From contig JAEUVA010000002.1 of assembly GCA_016787045.1 (NCBI GenBank), positions 62,001 to 126,000 of the forward strand: a stretch of 64,000 nt of DNA, written 5' to 3'. The stretch is from Chitinophagales bacterium. GTDB lineage: Bacteria; Bacteroidota; Bacteroidia; Chitinophagales; LD1. Every line of letters begins with the position of its first letter. Positions within the stretch are counted from its first letter, which is position 1. The notes below the pieces were generated by a model that saw only the letters and a program-made list of their open reading frames with translations, ran no database searches and was not told the DNA's origin. A program made the position numbers and the translations under genes. Below, piece after piece: positions 55,268 through 64,000 of the stretch.

Positions 55268-55513
55268 TTAGTTTAAACTCACTTCAAAACTGACCACGTT
55301 GGTAATAATGGTTTCGGCAGCAGGTTTATAGAGGTTAAATGTTTTGTTGTTGACTACAATTACCAAGGAGTTGCTCTCCTCACAGTTTTGCTTCATTAAT
55401 ACCAAATCACCGGGAAAAACACCATGCTCAAACAGTTTTTCACATATCCGGTTGTTTTGCATATCTACAATGTATGCCTGCTCACCGGGTTTTAGATGAT
55501 GTAAGGGTTTCAT
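55268..55513 (-). CDS. FeoA-like small protein
   Basis: From the ATG at 55513 the protein has 81 residues and a FeoA-type SH3-like beta-barrel pattern (LHHLKPGEQAYIVDM, then KLFEHGVFPGDLVLM). FeoA supports the FeoB ferrous-iron transporter, but no feoB is in the window, so the role may differ. The frame extends to an ATG at 55561, but the shorter start matches the family. It lies 52 bases after the unknown acyltransferase-like gene on the same strand and may be co-transcribed with it. Confidence 0.8.
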   Translation of the reverse strand: MKPLHHLKPGEQAYIVDMQNNRICEKLFEHGVFPGDLVLMKQNCEESNSLVIVVNNKTFNLYKPAAETIITNVVSFEVSLN

Positions 55514-55565
55514 GCTGAGTTTTGTTGCAGATAAAATAATGTGCTGTTTGTATTTTGTCAATACC

Positions 55566-56864
55566 CTAAAGCATGGGGGTATCTATAAAAATGCGCACGT
55601 TACCTTTTTCGTCTTTGCTGCGCTCTTTCATGCGCTCAAACATTTCGGGTCTGTCATATATGGCAAAGTACACAAATGGGTCATAAATCACACTCTTTTT
55701 TATATCAAAGTGCGGGTCACCTTCGTGGGCGTTGAGTAAAGTAAGTTGAATGCCGTGTTCCTTACGAAACCTGTAAGCTGCGCCTTTGATAAGTTGGCGA
55801 ACGCGCTGTTGTTCACCGGTAAATAGAGTAGCGTAAAGCAACTTGTCGGTAATGCGCAGCGAATCTATCACCTTAAAAAAACCTTTCGGGTTTTGGAGTT
55901 TTACATGCAGGTAATCAGCCCAGCACACAAAAAAACCGGCTGCATCTATTTGATTATTGCCGTTAAGTAATGCATAAAGCCGAGAGTTAGGAGAGGAGTT
56001 GGTGATGCGCTTCACCATATTAAAAAACTTTTCCTCGTTGTGCAGTTGATTAAAAACATATTTATCGCGCGAGTTAATAATGTGAGCGTAGTACTCGCTT
56101 AAGCGTTTTTCGTCTTTAGAAATATCTACTAACCGGGTTGCTGCGCGGCTACTGCCTATCAGCAGGTTTACGTGCGTATTATTGCGCATCGGAAACGTTT
56201 CGTACAATTTTCCGGTTCGCTCACTATTCATTTTCAACGCATCTAAAATGCCCTGGTTTTCGCGACCCATATTGGCATATACAAAGTGAATGTCATTGAC
56301 CACAACCAGGTCAAGCAATACACTGAAAACGGTTGTAAAAATTCTTTTTCTGCGGTAAATGGCTTCGCCTTCAACGGTGGCTTCGCTCATACGCAATACA
56401 TTGTAGTAGTAGCCCTCTTTTACCTGCCCATCTGCATCAGTAAAATGAATGATGTTGGCATGTATGTAGCCAATCATGTTGTAATCCTGTAAGCCCTGTT
56501 CGTTAAACTTGCCATGCGGATGTAGTACTACTACTACTATTGCATCGTCAAAAAAGTGCGCTACCGAATCCGGAAATTTGTGGAAATAACTTTGAAAAGT
56601 GAGTTTGCCCTCGCCTTTTTCGTTTACATGCTTCTCGGGCACGCTTACTACTTCGCGGCTCTCACTGTAGAAAAATTCGGCATCATCGCGCAGTTTAAAG
56701 TTTTTCAGCACGCTGCTAATGTCTTTCATCATAGCAATGGGGAAAGCCAGCATCACCAAGTCTTGCTCAAACTTATCATCACATTCAATTAGACGTTTAG
56801 TGTATTCAATAGCGCCTGAATTATTTCTGCCGGTAATATTGTAATAGTGTCGTTGTTTACTCAT
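55566..56864 (-). CDS. Unknown protein with two possible GNAT-like halves
   Basis: The 432-residue soluble protein is not one I can name. Residues about 130-230 (IGYIHANIIHF, YRRKRIFTTVFSVLLDLVV, ANMGRENQGILDALKMNSER) follow the strand-helix order of a GNAT acetyltransferase. A second stretch at about residues 300-400 (AAGFFVCWADYLHVKL, QQRVRQLIKGAAYRF, LTLLNAHEGD) has a similar order. The tandem-GNAT reading is inference. It is divergent from another acyltransferase-like gene, with 126 bases between the start codons. Confidence 0.75.
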   Translation of the reverse strand: MSKQRHYYNITGRNNSGAIEYTKRLIECDDKFEQDLVMLAFPIAMMKDISSVLKNFKLRDDAEFFYSESREVVSVPEKHVNEKGEGKLTFQSYFHKFPDSVAHFFDDAIVVVVLHPHGKFNEQGLQDYNMIGYIHANIIHFTDADGQVKEGYYYNVLRMSEATVEGEAIYRRKRIFTTVFSVLLDLVVVNDIHFVYANMGRENQGILDALKMNSERTGKLYETFPMRNNTHVNLLIGSSRAATRLVDISKDEKRLSEYYAHIINSRDKYVFNQLHNEEKFFNMVKRITNSSPNSRLYALLNGNNQIDAAGFFVCWADYLHVKLQNPKGFFKVIDSLRITDKLLYATLFTGEQQRVRQLIKGAAYRFRKEHGIQLTLLNAHEGDPHFDIKKSVIYDPFVYFAIYDRPEMFERMKERSKDEKGNVRIFIDTPML

Positions 56865-56990
56865 TCGTTTTGTTTTGGGGTATAGCGAAAGTATAATTTT
56901 TGACTTTTGGAACCCGTAGCAGCAATTAGGCAGTTAATTTTCTGCCGAACAGTTTACAATCATTTTTACTTTCGCTCGTCAGCTACAAAT

Positions 56991-58196
56991 ATGCAAATGG
57001 CTACTATCTGTGTTTGCCCCACCGGGGCCGAAGTTCAATCGTTTTCAAATATTCAATTTTCAACATACTCTACCGTATCAGGCATTAATGAGTACCAATG
57101 GAACAACATGGTGCCTGCCGGAAACTTGTTAATGCAAACTCCCAATTTGCGCTTGCTGGAGAGTTTGCATGCCGGCACTTTAGATTTTAGATATGTAGTT
57201 GCTAAAGAAAATGATACTACTTTGGGCGTATTGTACTTTCAGGTTGTTAAGTTTGAGGCCGCGCAGTTGCTCAATTATTTTCCGGAAGATAAATACCAAT
57301 GGCTTAAAGGAATTTCGACAACAATCTTAAAAAGAATCAATGCCCGTTTATTAGTTAGTGGTAATGTGTTTATGACCGGAGAGAATGGATATTACTTCCA
57401 TAACGGAGTGGATGAAGCCAAGAAAGCTGCTGTACTTCGTTTGGCGGTAAGGCAAATAATGAGAGAGGATAATTCTATCAATGCTGTGCTGATTAGCGAT
57501 TTGTATGCGCCTAAAACTGCTTTTGATGATAAATTTCTTATGCACGGCTATCATCAAATTACGGTGGAAAGTGATATGAGTTTGCATATCCGCCCCGAAT
57601 GGAAAACGATGGATGATTACTTGAATAGTTTTTCGTCAAAATACCGGGTGCGCGCAAAAAAAGTATTTGCGCTCTGTCAGGATGCCGGGGTAGTAGTACG
57701 CGAACTAAGTGCTACGGAAATTTCTATTTATCAAAACACGCTTTACGATTTGTATAACAACGTAATGGCTAATGCAGATTTTAAACTGGCTACACTTTCG
57801 CCCGATTTTTTTGCGCAGCAAAAGCAACTGATGCCACAAAACTACCGACTCTTTGCCTACTTTAAAGCCGATGAAATGATTGGCTTTATTTCAGCATTTA
57901 ACTTTGGCAAGCGCATGGAGGTTCACTACACCGGCATGAAACATGAAGTTTCGCGCCCCATTCACCTGTATCAACACATGATGTACGACATGGTAAAAGC
58001 AGGTATAGATTGCGGAGCGGAGCGCCTGCACTTTGGCCGTACTGCACCCGAAATAAAAAGTACCATTGGTGCGTCTCCTTCGCCCATGTATGGTTACCTC
58101 AAACACCGAAATCCGGTATTCAATTTTATGTTAGTAAAACCTTACACCGCCAATCTTAGACCCAAAGAATACGTTTTCCGCAATCCGTTTAAGTAA
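56991..58196 (+). CDS. FemAB/GNAT-type acyltransferase-like protein
   Basis: From the ATG at 56991 the protein has 401 residues. Its C-terminal half has the GNAT/FemAB order: LFAYFKADEMIGFISAFNFG, then HYTGMKHEVSRPIHLYQHMM, then GAERLHFGRTAPEIKSTIG, a pattern seen in proteins of the peptidoglycan-biosynthesis/GNAT group. The N-terminal half looks like a second, diverged acyltransferase domain. It may transfer an aminoacyl or acyl group to a lipid or envelope component; the substrate is unknown. An upstream TTG at 56907 extends the frame but has no support. The giant alpha-2-macroglobulin gene follows. Confidence 0.75.
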   Translation: MQMATICVCPTGAEVQSFSNIQFSTYSTVSGINEYQWNNMVPAGNLLMQTPNLRLLESLHAGTLDFRYVVAKENDTTLGVLYFQVVKFEAAQLLNYFPEDKYQWLKGISTTILKRINARLLVSGNVFMTGENGYYFHNGVDEAKKAAVLRLAVRQIMREDNSINAVLISDLYAPKTAFDDKFLMHGYHQITVESDMSLHIRPEWKTMDDYLNSFSSKYRVRAKKVFALCQDAGVVVRELSATEISIYQNTLYDLYNNVMANADFKLATLSPDFFAQQKQLMPQNYRLFAYFKADEMIGFISAFNFGKRMEVHYTGMKHEVSRPIHLYQHMMYDMVKAGIDCGAERLHFGRTAPEIKSTIGASPSPMYGYLKHRNPVFNFMLVKPYTANLRPKEYVFRNPFK

Positions 58197-58240
58197 ATAA
58201 TATTTTGTATGGATTTGCGTTTTGTTTGCATCTTACGCTT

Positions 58241-61200
58241 GTGAAATTTTTCTACGCCACCCTATTTGTAGTGCTTTCTTGCTTCTTGTTTGCACAAAAA
58301 GGCGACTTGCGTAAAGAACTTCGGCACAGTCAATACACCTACATTTACAAAGTCCCCGCTGCACATGCTGCTCAGTTTTTAAAGCGAAGTATTAAGCAGC
58401 CGGAGCATATTTTATCTTACTTGTGTGTAGATTCTTTTAATACAGACTCATCGTACCAAAAAACATTGCCGGCCGGTCATTATTTATTTGTGAAAGCAAC
58501 TGGTAAAATGCTAGATGTACAATACAAGCACGTAACTAACTTGTGGGTAAATGCACTACCGGATGTGAAGCGAGTAAAGTTTTTGGTGCATGATTTCAAC
58601 CAAGTACCCGTCATCAATGCGGAAGTAAAACTGGGTTTGCGTAAAACAACTTACAATACCCTTGATCAAGCGTACTTGTTGCCTTACCACGGAAAGAAAA
58701 GGTGGCTAAACATTGCTGTGCCGGGCGATACCACTTTTTTCTGGTTAAATAAGAAAGAGGACGATTACTATAGTAAACCCACGGCATTAGATATACTGCG
58801 AAGAGCATTTGTATATCCGTTTCAGCGCTTAAAGTATAAGCTAACACATCTTGCAAATAAGAGAAGTGAGTACGATGGTTATATAGTGTTTAACAAACCC
58901 AAGTACATGCCGGGCGATACAGTAAAGTTCAAAGCATACATTACTCAGCACAACGGCAAGCCATACACAGAAAATGCGATGGTGAAGGTAGGTGAACGGT
59001 GGTATGGTAAAGAAAAGATACTAATGAATGAACTAAAGCCCGTATCTGATGGGGCTTACTTTTCTGAATTTGTGTTGAACGATTCTTTTCAGATAGATAA
59101 AACATATCAACTTAAGTTATTCAACAGCAAAGAGAGATTACTCATAGAGGGTTATTTTAAAACAGAGCAATATTTGTTAGACGCTAACTCGTACACTGCA
59201 GCTGCCGATAAAGAAAACTACTATCCATCAGACTCTATACAAATTACCATTAATGCCACCGATTTTAACGGGCTACCTGTTATGGATGGAACTGCAAGAT
59301 TGGTGGCAAAAACTTACCGTATAGAAAAGTACTATAGTAAGCAAGTTTACACTCCCGACACACTTTTTAAAGCTGAAAAGAGGTTAGATAATTCCGGCAA
59401 AACAAATTGGAGTTTTTCTACCACACACTTCCCCAAAGCAGACCTGCAAATACAGTTTAAAGTAAGTTGCGTAAACAGCAACAACGAGTTGTGGGATACT
59501 ACATTTACCGTTAACTATAAATACAGCAAGCGCGAAGTAAAAGTTGTACAAAAGAATGATTCAATTGTTGCCAACTATTGGGTAAATGGGAAAGAAACCC
59601 TTGCCACAGGCCGTTTGTGCATTGCCGGAAACTGCAAAGTAATTTCGTACCCGTATGCACAAAAGACAAACCCTTTGCATAGCATATATGAGTTTTATGC
59701 GCAAAACGATTCGGTAACGTATGATTTTTCTCCAAACTATGCCGATGCAATGAGTTGTATGGTGCTGCGCACAGATACCACCGCTTCTTTTATCGTCATA
59801 AATCCTGAAAGAATTGGTTTCCACTATCAGATTTTTAAAGGAGGCAAGAGCATAGAGCAGGGTATAGCAGATACACTGCGAAGACACTTTGTTGATGCTA
59901 CAGATGCAGCTTATGTTTTAGTGGTAAAATATATATGGAGAGGAAACGCAGAGCGAAAAGTTTGGCAGGCGGACAAAAACAAGAGCCAACTGATTATAGA
60001 AACTGTTCATGATGGGGAGGTTTTCCCCGGCCAACTAGATACCATTACCATTAAAGTAACAAAGCACGATAACCAACCCGCTCCATCCGTCAATCTTACG
60101 GCTTGGGCTATCAACGCTCAGTTCGCTAAAGATATTACAACGCCAGAGCTACCCAACTACTACCATCCTAAAAAATTCAACAAACTATTTGTACAGTCGC
60201 AGTTAGCTAAGCCCGATTTTTCTGCAAAATTTATTTTGCACAAGTTCTTAAATTGGCGCTACCGATTGCAATTGCAGCAACTTCCGTATTATCAAATGGT
60301 TTATCCTGCCGCTTCTGCCACTATCTATTTAGACTCTACTTCTTTCGCATCTCCTCAGTATGCGCCCTACATTTATCAAAATGGAAAACAGGTAAAAATT
60401 TATGGTATAACAATAGATGGCAGGTTAGTGTATTCTTGGTTGAATCAACTTTCTGCCCCCTACAGTTTTGTATTAAGTCCGGGGTTTCACCGGGTTCAAA
60501 TTCGTACTCAAAAGCACTTGTTTTTGTTAGATAGCGTGATGGCGCCTATAGGCAAAAAAATGGAAGTGAGTTACCGGTATGATTCACTCCTTGCACAGCA
60601 GTCGTTTATTTCTTGTAAAAAGCAATTGAGTACCTCAGAAGTTAATGTACAGCGCAATGCACTCCTGGTATTAGATGCAAAAAAAATGTATTGGTATGAT
60701 TTGTGGCTATCACAAGGCAATAGGGTTTTTCATAAAAAAAGCAGCGACAATAACTACGAAACCGCATTAGTTGGTCCGTTTGGTTACGATTCAATAACTG
60801 TGTTTAAGGAAAATCACTATTCAAACAGTAAGCCATTTGAATTTTCGTTTGTGCCGGAGCGGGGCTATGCCTATAGTTTTGAAAGCAATAAACAGCGATT
60901 GGTTGAGCATCAATTGTTTGAAAAGAAAGTAAAGTTGAAAGAACTTTACAATGTTTCCGATATGTTGTTTGGAGAAATTGCACTGCCGGCACCCCACTTA
61001 CCGCCTGCACAGAAACCAAAGCAGAAATACTTCTTAGATAATTCAGTGTCGTCAACTACTTCACGCACTGGTAAGTTAGAGGTGCGTATTGTTACTGATT
61101 CTACTTTTGCTTATCTCCATCTGCTCAAGTTAGATACCTGTAATTATAGTAAGTTGCTCAGCGGTACATGGCGAACTTTTCATGCTTTAGATTCCGGCAG

Positions 61201-63928
61201 ATACATTCTACGTTACTATACTGAAAGTGGCAGTTATTTTGAAACACCACCAGTTACAGTACTTCCTTTTGGTACCAATTTTTATGAATGGAAACCCGAT
61301 TCGCTCAGCCAAAAACTTGACTTGAAAGCGTTGTTGGGTAGCAAGCGCACAGATTCATCGGCCATTGGCGGGGTTTACCATCAGCCACAGATATTTACAG
61401 GAGATGCATCACTCACCGGCTTAGTAACCGATGAAGCGGGTGAGCCGGTAGCTTTTGCCTCGGTGGTTTTACGAAAAAACAATGAAGTGATAAAAGGCGG
61501 CACCACTGATTTTGATGGGCGTTACAGCATAGCACAGGTGCCCGATGGAGTGTACGAACTTCGCGTGAGTTTTGTGGGGTACAAAAATATTGAACGAAAA
61601 GTTGTTTTGAAAAACGATCAACTTTTAGAGCAGAATGTAACTCTCATTCCTTCTCAAAATGAATTGAAAGAAGTGATGATAGTAACCGATAGGTACATGG
61701 CACCATTGAAGGAGCAAAGTGTTTCTTTAGCCACGTATGCAGTTTCCGGGGTTTCTATAAAAGGAGCCAGAATGGCTAATGGCAATGTGCGCTTTGCACC
61801 ATCAGAGTTGGAGAGCGTTGCCTCTTATGGCTATAGTGATGTTCGTAAGCCAAGTAAAGGCACCTACACTTATTCGCTAAATCCAACTACATTGGAGGAA
61901 GGTGAAGAGGATAAGCAATATCGTATGGTTACCGATAGTAGTGGTAACACATACGCCTGGTTGGGCGCAGATGGAAAAAAGAAATTTGAAGAAGATAAAT
62001 ACAAAGGTGCCAAGTCATTACGCAATGCCTTTAGCGATTATGCTTATTGGCAACCTAACTTGATTACAGATGCTACCGGCAAGGCGAGCTTTGCTGTGCA
62101 ATACCCGGATAATCTAACGGCTTGGCAGGCATACATACTTGCTATGGATGGCAAAAAACACAGCGGGCAATCATCGTTGTATGTACGTTCTTACAAAGAT
62201 ATGAGTGCCTCACTGAGTGTGCCACAGTTTTTGATAGAAGGCGATAGCGGCAGTATAGTTTGCCGCATCAATAATTACACGGCAGATACACTTACCCCCA
62301 CTGCCTCCTACAAGTTGAATGGAGAGTTGCTGATGAGTAATGCCGTAAAGGTGAAGGGCGCTCTTTCAGAAATTATTGCCATTAAAGCCCCCCTTTTGTT
62401 GTCAGAAACAGATACATTAAAACCGCAGTTTGGCATTTCGTTACCGGGTGGCTTTGCCGATGCAGAAGAGAGGAGTATCCCCGTTTTGAAACAAGGTACT
62501 GAGGAAGCAGATGGTGTGTTTATGGTTTTGCGAGCCGATACTTCATTTACCTTTACCCCAAGTGGTGGCAAAGGCAATGTAACCTTACATGCCGAGAGCG
62601 ATGTGCTGCAACTGATGCTGCGCGATTTAGAACAACTGAAAAATTATCCGCATTGGTGTACCGAGCAAACGGCATCTAAGTTGATTGGGCTGTGCCTGCA
62701 ACAGCGCATTGACTCGCTGCTGGGCAAAAAATCTGTTCTGGTAAAAGAAAAAGCTAAACTTCTAAAAAAACTGCAAAGCATGCAATTGTTTAGTGGTGGT
62801 TTTGGCTGGTGGGAAAACGCGCCTTTTAACGCTTACCTTACCAATCATGCGCTAAAAGCCATGTACATGGCTGGCGAAAAAGAAAGCAGTAGTTATGCCC
62901 TGCGCACCGCTAAAAAAATGATTCAGGATAACTTGCAAAGTTTGAGTGTAGGCGAAAAATTGGCAGCGCTGCAAACCATATCTGTTTATACCAATGAAAA
63001 AGAATGGGTGGCTTTTCATTTGAGGCAGTTTCAGTTTGATTCGCTGAGTACCATTGACCAACTGCAATTGGTGCACACTCAATTACTTTGCGGCATTGAT
63101 AGTGCAGCTTACCAACAAAAAGTATTGAGCAAACAAAAAACAACAGCGTTTGGTGGCGTGTACTTTGGTGATGATACCTATTCGTTTACCACCAATTCTG
63201 CCGCAGCAACAGTTTGCGCTTACAAAATTGCTGAGTTGCTCGGCAACCAATCTCTACAAGATGCTACTTTAAGCTATTTAATAACTACCCGCAACCATAG
63301 CGGTTGGAGAAATACTTTTGAAACAGCAGAAATTCTTAGCGCAGTGCTACCACAAGTGATAAAAACAAGAGGGGGAAAAATGACTTCACCGAAGTTGAAC
63401 ATCAATGGTGATGCCGTGGTGGCCTTTCCTTACACAAAAAAATACGAACCCAACCAAGAACTGCGCATTAGCAAAACCGGTGATGGCCTGTTGTTTTTTA
63501 CTGCGTATCAAAAATGGTGGAATACAAAGCCACAACAGAAAGCTGATGTGTATGAAATACAAACCTCTTTAGCTCAAAACGGTAACCCGCTCACCAACCT
63601 CAAAGCCGGTGAGCCGGCAGAGCTAAAAGTAAAGATTACCGCCAAGAACTTTGCAGAGTATATTAGTATAGAGGTGCCTATTCCGGCCGGTTGTACTTAC
63701 TACAAAAAAGATTTCCCTAAAATGCAAGGAGAGATTCATCGGGAGTACCACAAAAACAAGGTGATGATTTTTTGCGATAAACTAAATGCAGGTACACACG
63801 AGTACCGAATTTGGATAGAGCCGCGATTTTCGGGGGGCTATACACTAAACCCAGCTCGTTGCGAGTTAATGTACTTTCCTACAATTTATGGCCGAAACGA
63901 AATCAAAAAGATTAACATCGCACCCTAA
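58241..63928 (+). CDS. Alpha-2-macroglobulin-family protease trap with an inserted CarboxypepD_reg-like domain
   Basis: The protein has 1895 residues from the GTG at 58241, with a signal peptide (KFFYATLFVVLSCFLFAQ). An MG2-type domain starts near residue 215 (YIVFNKPKYMPGDTVKFKAY). A carboxypeptidase-regulatory-like domain lies at about residues 1057-1135 (TGLVTDEAGEPVAFASVVL). The A2M domain follows (YWQPNLITDATGKASFAVQY), then the thioester domain with Cys1473-Thr-Glu-Gln1476 in HWCTEQTASKL. The intact CxEQ motif means it could trap proteases covalently. Bacterial relatives protect the envelope. An upstream ATG at 58205 would bury the signal peptide. A lipoprotein gene starts 11 bases after it. 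Confidence 0.93.
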   Translation: MKFFYATLFVVLSCFLFAQKGDLRKELRHSQYTYIYKVPAAHAAQFLKRSIKQPEHILSYLCVDSFNTDSSYQKTLPAGHYLFVKATGKMLDVQYKHVTNLWVNALPDVKRVKFLVHDFNQVPVINAEVKLGLRKTTYNTLDQAYLLPYHGKKRWLNIAVPGDTTFFWLNKKEDDYYSKPTALDILRRAFVYPFQRLKYKLTHLANKRSEYDGYIVFNKPKYMPGDTVKFKAYITQHNGKPYTENAMVKVGERWYGKEKILMNELKPVSDGAYFSEFVLNDSFQIDKTYQLKLFNSKERLLIEGYFKTEQYLLDANSYTAAADKENYYPSDSIQITINATDFNGLPVMDGTARLVAKTYRIEKYYSKQVYTPDTLFKAEKRLDNSGKTNWSFSTTHFPKADLQIQFKVSCVNSNNELWDTTFTVNYKYSKREVKVVQKNDSIVANYWVNGKETLATGRLCIAGNCKVISYPYAQKTNPLHSIYEFYAQNDSVTYDFSPNYADAMSCMVLRTDTTASFIVINPERIGFHYQIFKGGKSIEQGIADTLRRHFVDATDAAYVLVVKYIWRGNAERKVWQADKNKSQLIIETVHDGEVFPGQLDTITIKVTKHDNQPAPSVNLTAWAINAQFAKDITTPELPNYYHPKKFNKLFVQSQLAKPDFSAKFILHKFLNWRYRLQLQQLPYYQMVYPAASATIYLDSTSFASPQYAPYIYQNGKQVKIYGITIDGRLVYSWLNQLSAPYSFVLSPGFHRVQIRTQKHLFLLDSVMAPIGKKMEVSYRYDSLLAQQSFISCKKQLSTSEVNVQRNALLVLDAKKMYWYDLWLSQGNRVFHKKSSDNNYETALVGPFGYDSITVFKENHYSNSKPFEFSFVPERGYAYSFESNKQRLVEHQLFEKKVKLKELYNVSDMLFGEIALPAPHLPPAQKPKQKYFLDNSVSSTTSRTGKLEVRIVTDSTFAYLHLLKLDTCNYSKLLSGTWRTFHALDSGRYILRYYTESGSYFETPPVTVLPFGTNFYEWKPDSLSQKLDLKALLGSKRTDSSAIGGVYHQPQIFTGDASLTGLVTDEAGEPVAFASVVLRKNNEVIKGGTTDFDGRYSIAQVPDGVYELRVSFVGYKNIERKVVLKNDQLLEQNVTLIPSQNELKEVMIVTDRYMAPLKEQSVSLATYAVSGVSIKGARMANGNVRFAPSELESVASYGYSDVRKPSKGTYTYSLNPTTLEEGEEDKQYRMVTDSSGNTYAWLGADGKKKFEEDKYKGAKSLRNAFSDYAYWQPNLITDATGKASFAVQYPDNLTAWQAYILAMDGKKHSGQSSLYVRSYKDMSASLSVPQFLIEGDSGSIVCRINNYTADTLTPTASYKLNGELLMSNAVKVKGALSEIIAIKAPLLLSETDTLKPQFGISLPGGFADAEERSIPVLKQGTEEADGVFMVLRADTSFTFTPSGGKGNVTLHAESDVLQLMLRDLEQLKNYPHWCTEQTASKLIGLCLQQRIDSLLGKKSVLVKEKAKLLKKLQSMQLFSGGFGWWENAPFNAYLTNHALKAMYMAGEKESSSYALRTAKKMIQDNLQSLSVGEKLAALQTISVYTNEKEWVAFHLRQFQFDSLSTIDQLQLVHTQLLCGIDSAAYQQKVLSKQKTTAFGGVYFGDDTYSFTTNSAAATVCAYKIAELLGNQSLQDATLSYLITTRNHSGWRNTFETAEILSAVLPQVIKTRGGKMTSPKLNINGDAVVAFPYTKKYEPNQELRISKTGDGLLFFTAYQKWWNTKPQQKADVYEIQTSLAQNGNPLTNLKAGEPAELKVKITAKNFAEYISIEVPIPAGCTYYKKDFPKMQGEIHREYHKNKVMIFCDKLNAGTHEYRIWIEPRFSGGYTLNPARCELMYFPTIYGRNEIKKINIAP

Positions 63929-63939
63929 TTCAAAAAATA

Positions 63940-64000
63940 ATGAAAAAAATTATTGCAGTAATTGCCGTGTTGTTTGTGTTTGCTCAGTGCAACACCAAAA
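63940..64000 (+). CDS. Lipoprotein, N-terminal part (cut by window edge)
   Basis: Only the first 20 residues are visible: a Lys-rich start, a hydrophobic core (IIAVIAVLFVF) and the lipobox FAQC with the lipidated Cys at about residue 17. It begins 11 bases after the alpha-2-macroglobulin stop and is probably in the same operon. In enterobacteria a penicillin-binding protein 1C gene follows the homologue; here the lipobox indicates a different protein or a lipidated one. Confidence 0.7.
   Translation, partial: MKKIIAVIAVLFVFAQCNTK

Noticed and set aside
58205-58240. Longer start for the alpha-2-macroglobulin gene
   Set aside because: It would place 12 extra residues before a clear signal peptide that begins at the GTG at 58241.

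Overview
The window is a gene-dense chromosomal segment of a member of the Bacteroidota, probably from a Chitinophagales/Sphingobacteriales-like lineage. The evidence is a 1721-residue surface protein ending in a gliding-motility-associated (CHU_C-type) sorting domain, which implies a type IX secretion system. Other Bacteroidota marks are an outer-membrane receptor and a DUF5686 protein with carboxypeptidase-regulatory-like (CarboxypepD_reg) N-termini, a short NuoG, and promoter-like TTG-N19-TAnnTTTG sequences. The segment looks like stable core chromosome. I see no prophage, insertion sequence, CRISPR array, rRNA or obvious defence island, and no gene-free stretch above about 300 bases.

Layout. 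1-3829: mutS (cut by the left edge), pth, an unknown helical protein and a DedA membrane protein. 3858-9023: the giant T9SS-type surface protein. 9177-12936: a bifunctional beta-oxidation enzyme, a zinc-ribbon membrane protein and an exported sphingomyelinase-like phosphodiesterase, followed by tRNA-Arg(TCT). 13147-23225: a conserved unknown gene, guaA, a periplasmic-binding-like protein, an L,D-transpeptidase, an alpha/beta hydrolase, a CBS-domain protein and the DUF5686 protein. 23236-26331 (minus): thiolase, a pterin synthase and a saccharopine-dehydrogenase-like enzyme. 26494-34370: an exported caspase-TPR protein, a PAS histidine kinase, two response regulators, tsaE and an alanine-dehydrogenase-family enzyme. 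34383-39022 (minus): a tight four-gene set of ftcD, an M28 peptidase, a c-type cytochrome and a GH27 alpha-galactosidase. 39857-50164: thrS, then nuoG-H-I-J-K-L-M-N, the membrane arm of complex I plus NuoG and NuoI, without nuoA-F. 50260-64000: nadK, a TonB-dependent receptor, an HTH regulator, a TonB protein, a FeoA-like protein, two divergent acyltransferase-like unknowns, a giant alpha-2-macroglobulin and the start of a lipoprotein gene.

How the genes work together. The nuo genes would form the proton-pumping arm of respiratory complex I, with the missing NADH-input module encoded elsewhere. The FadJ-like enzyme and the thiolase supply beta-oxidation steps from two separate loci. The TonB protein and the receptor are parts of energised outer-membrane uptake. 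The kinase and the first response regulator resemble the cyanobacterial phytochrome-Rcp1 type of two-component pair.

Least conventional items: the exported caspase-TPR protein beside a two-component cluster, an M28 peptidase with hydrophobic segments inserted between its metal ligands, the divergent acyltransferase-like pair, the split nuo locus, and promoter-like elements only 3-5 nt upstream of several start codons. None of these is proven to be a new system from sequence alone.
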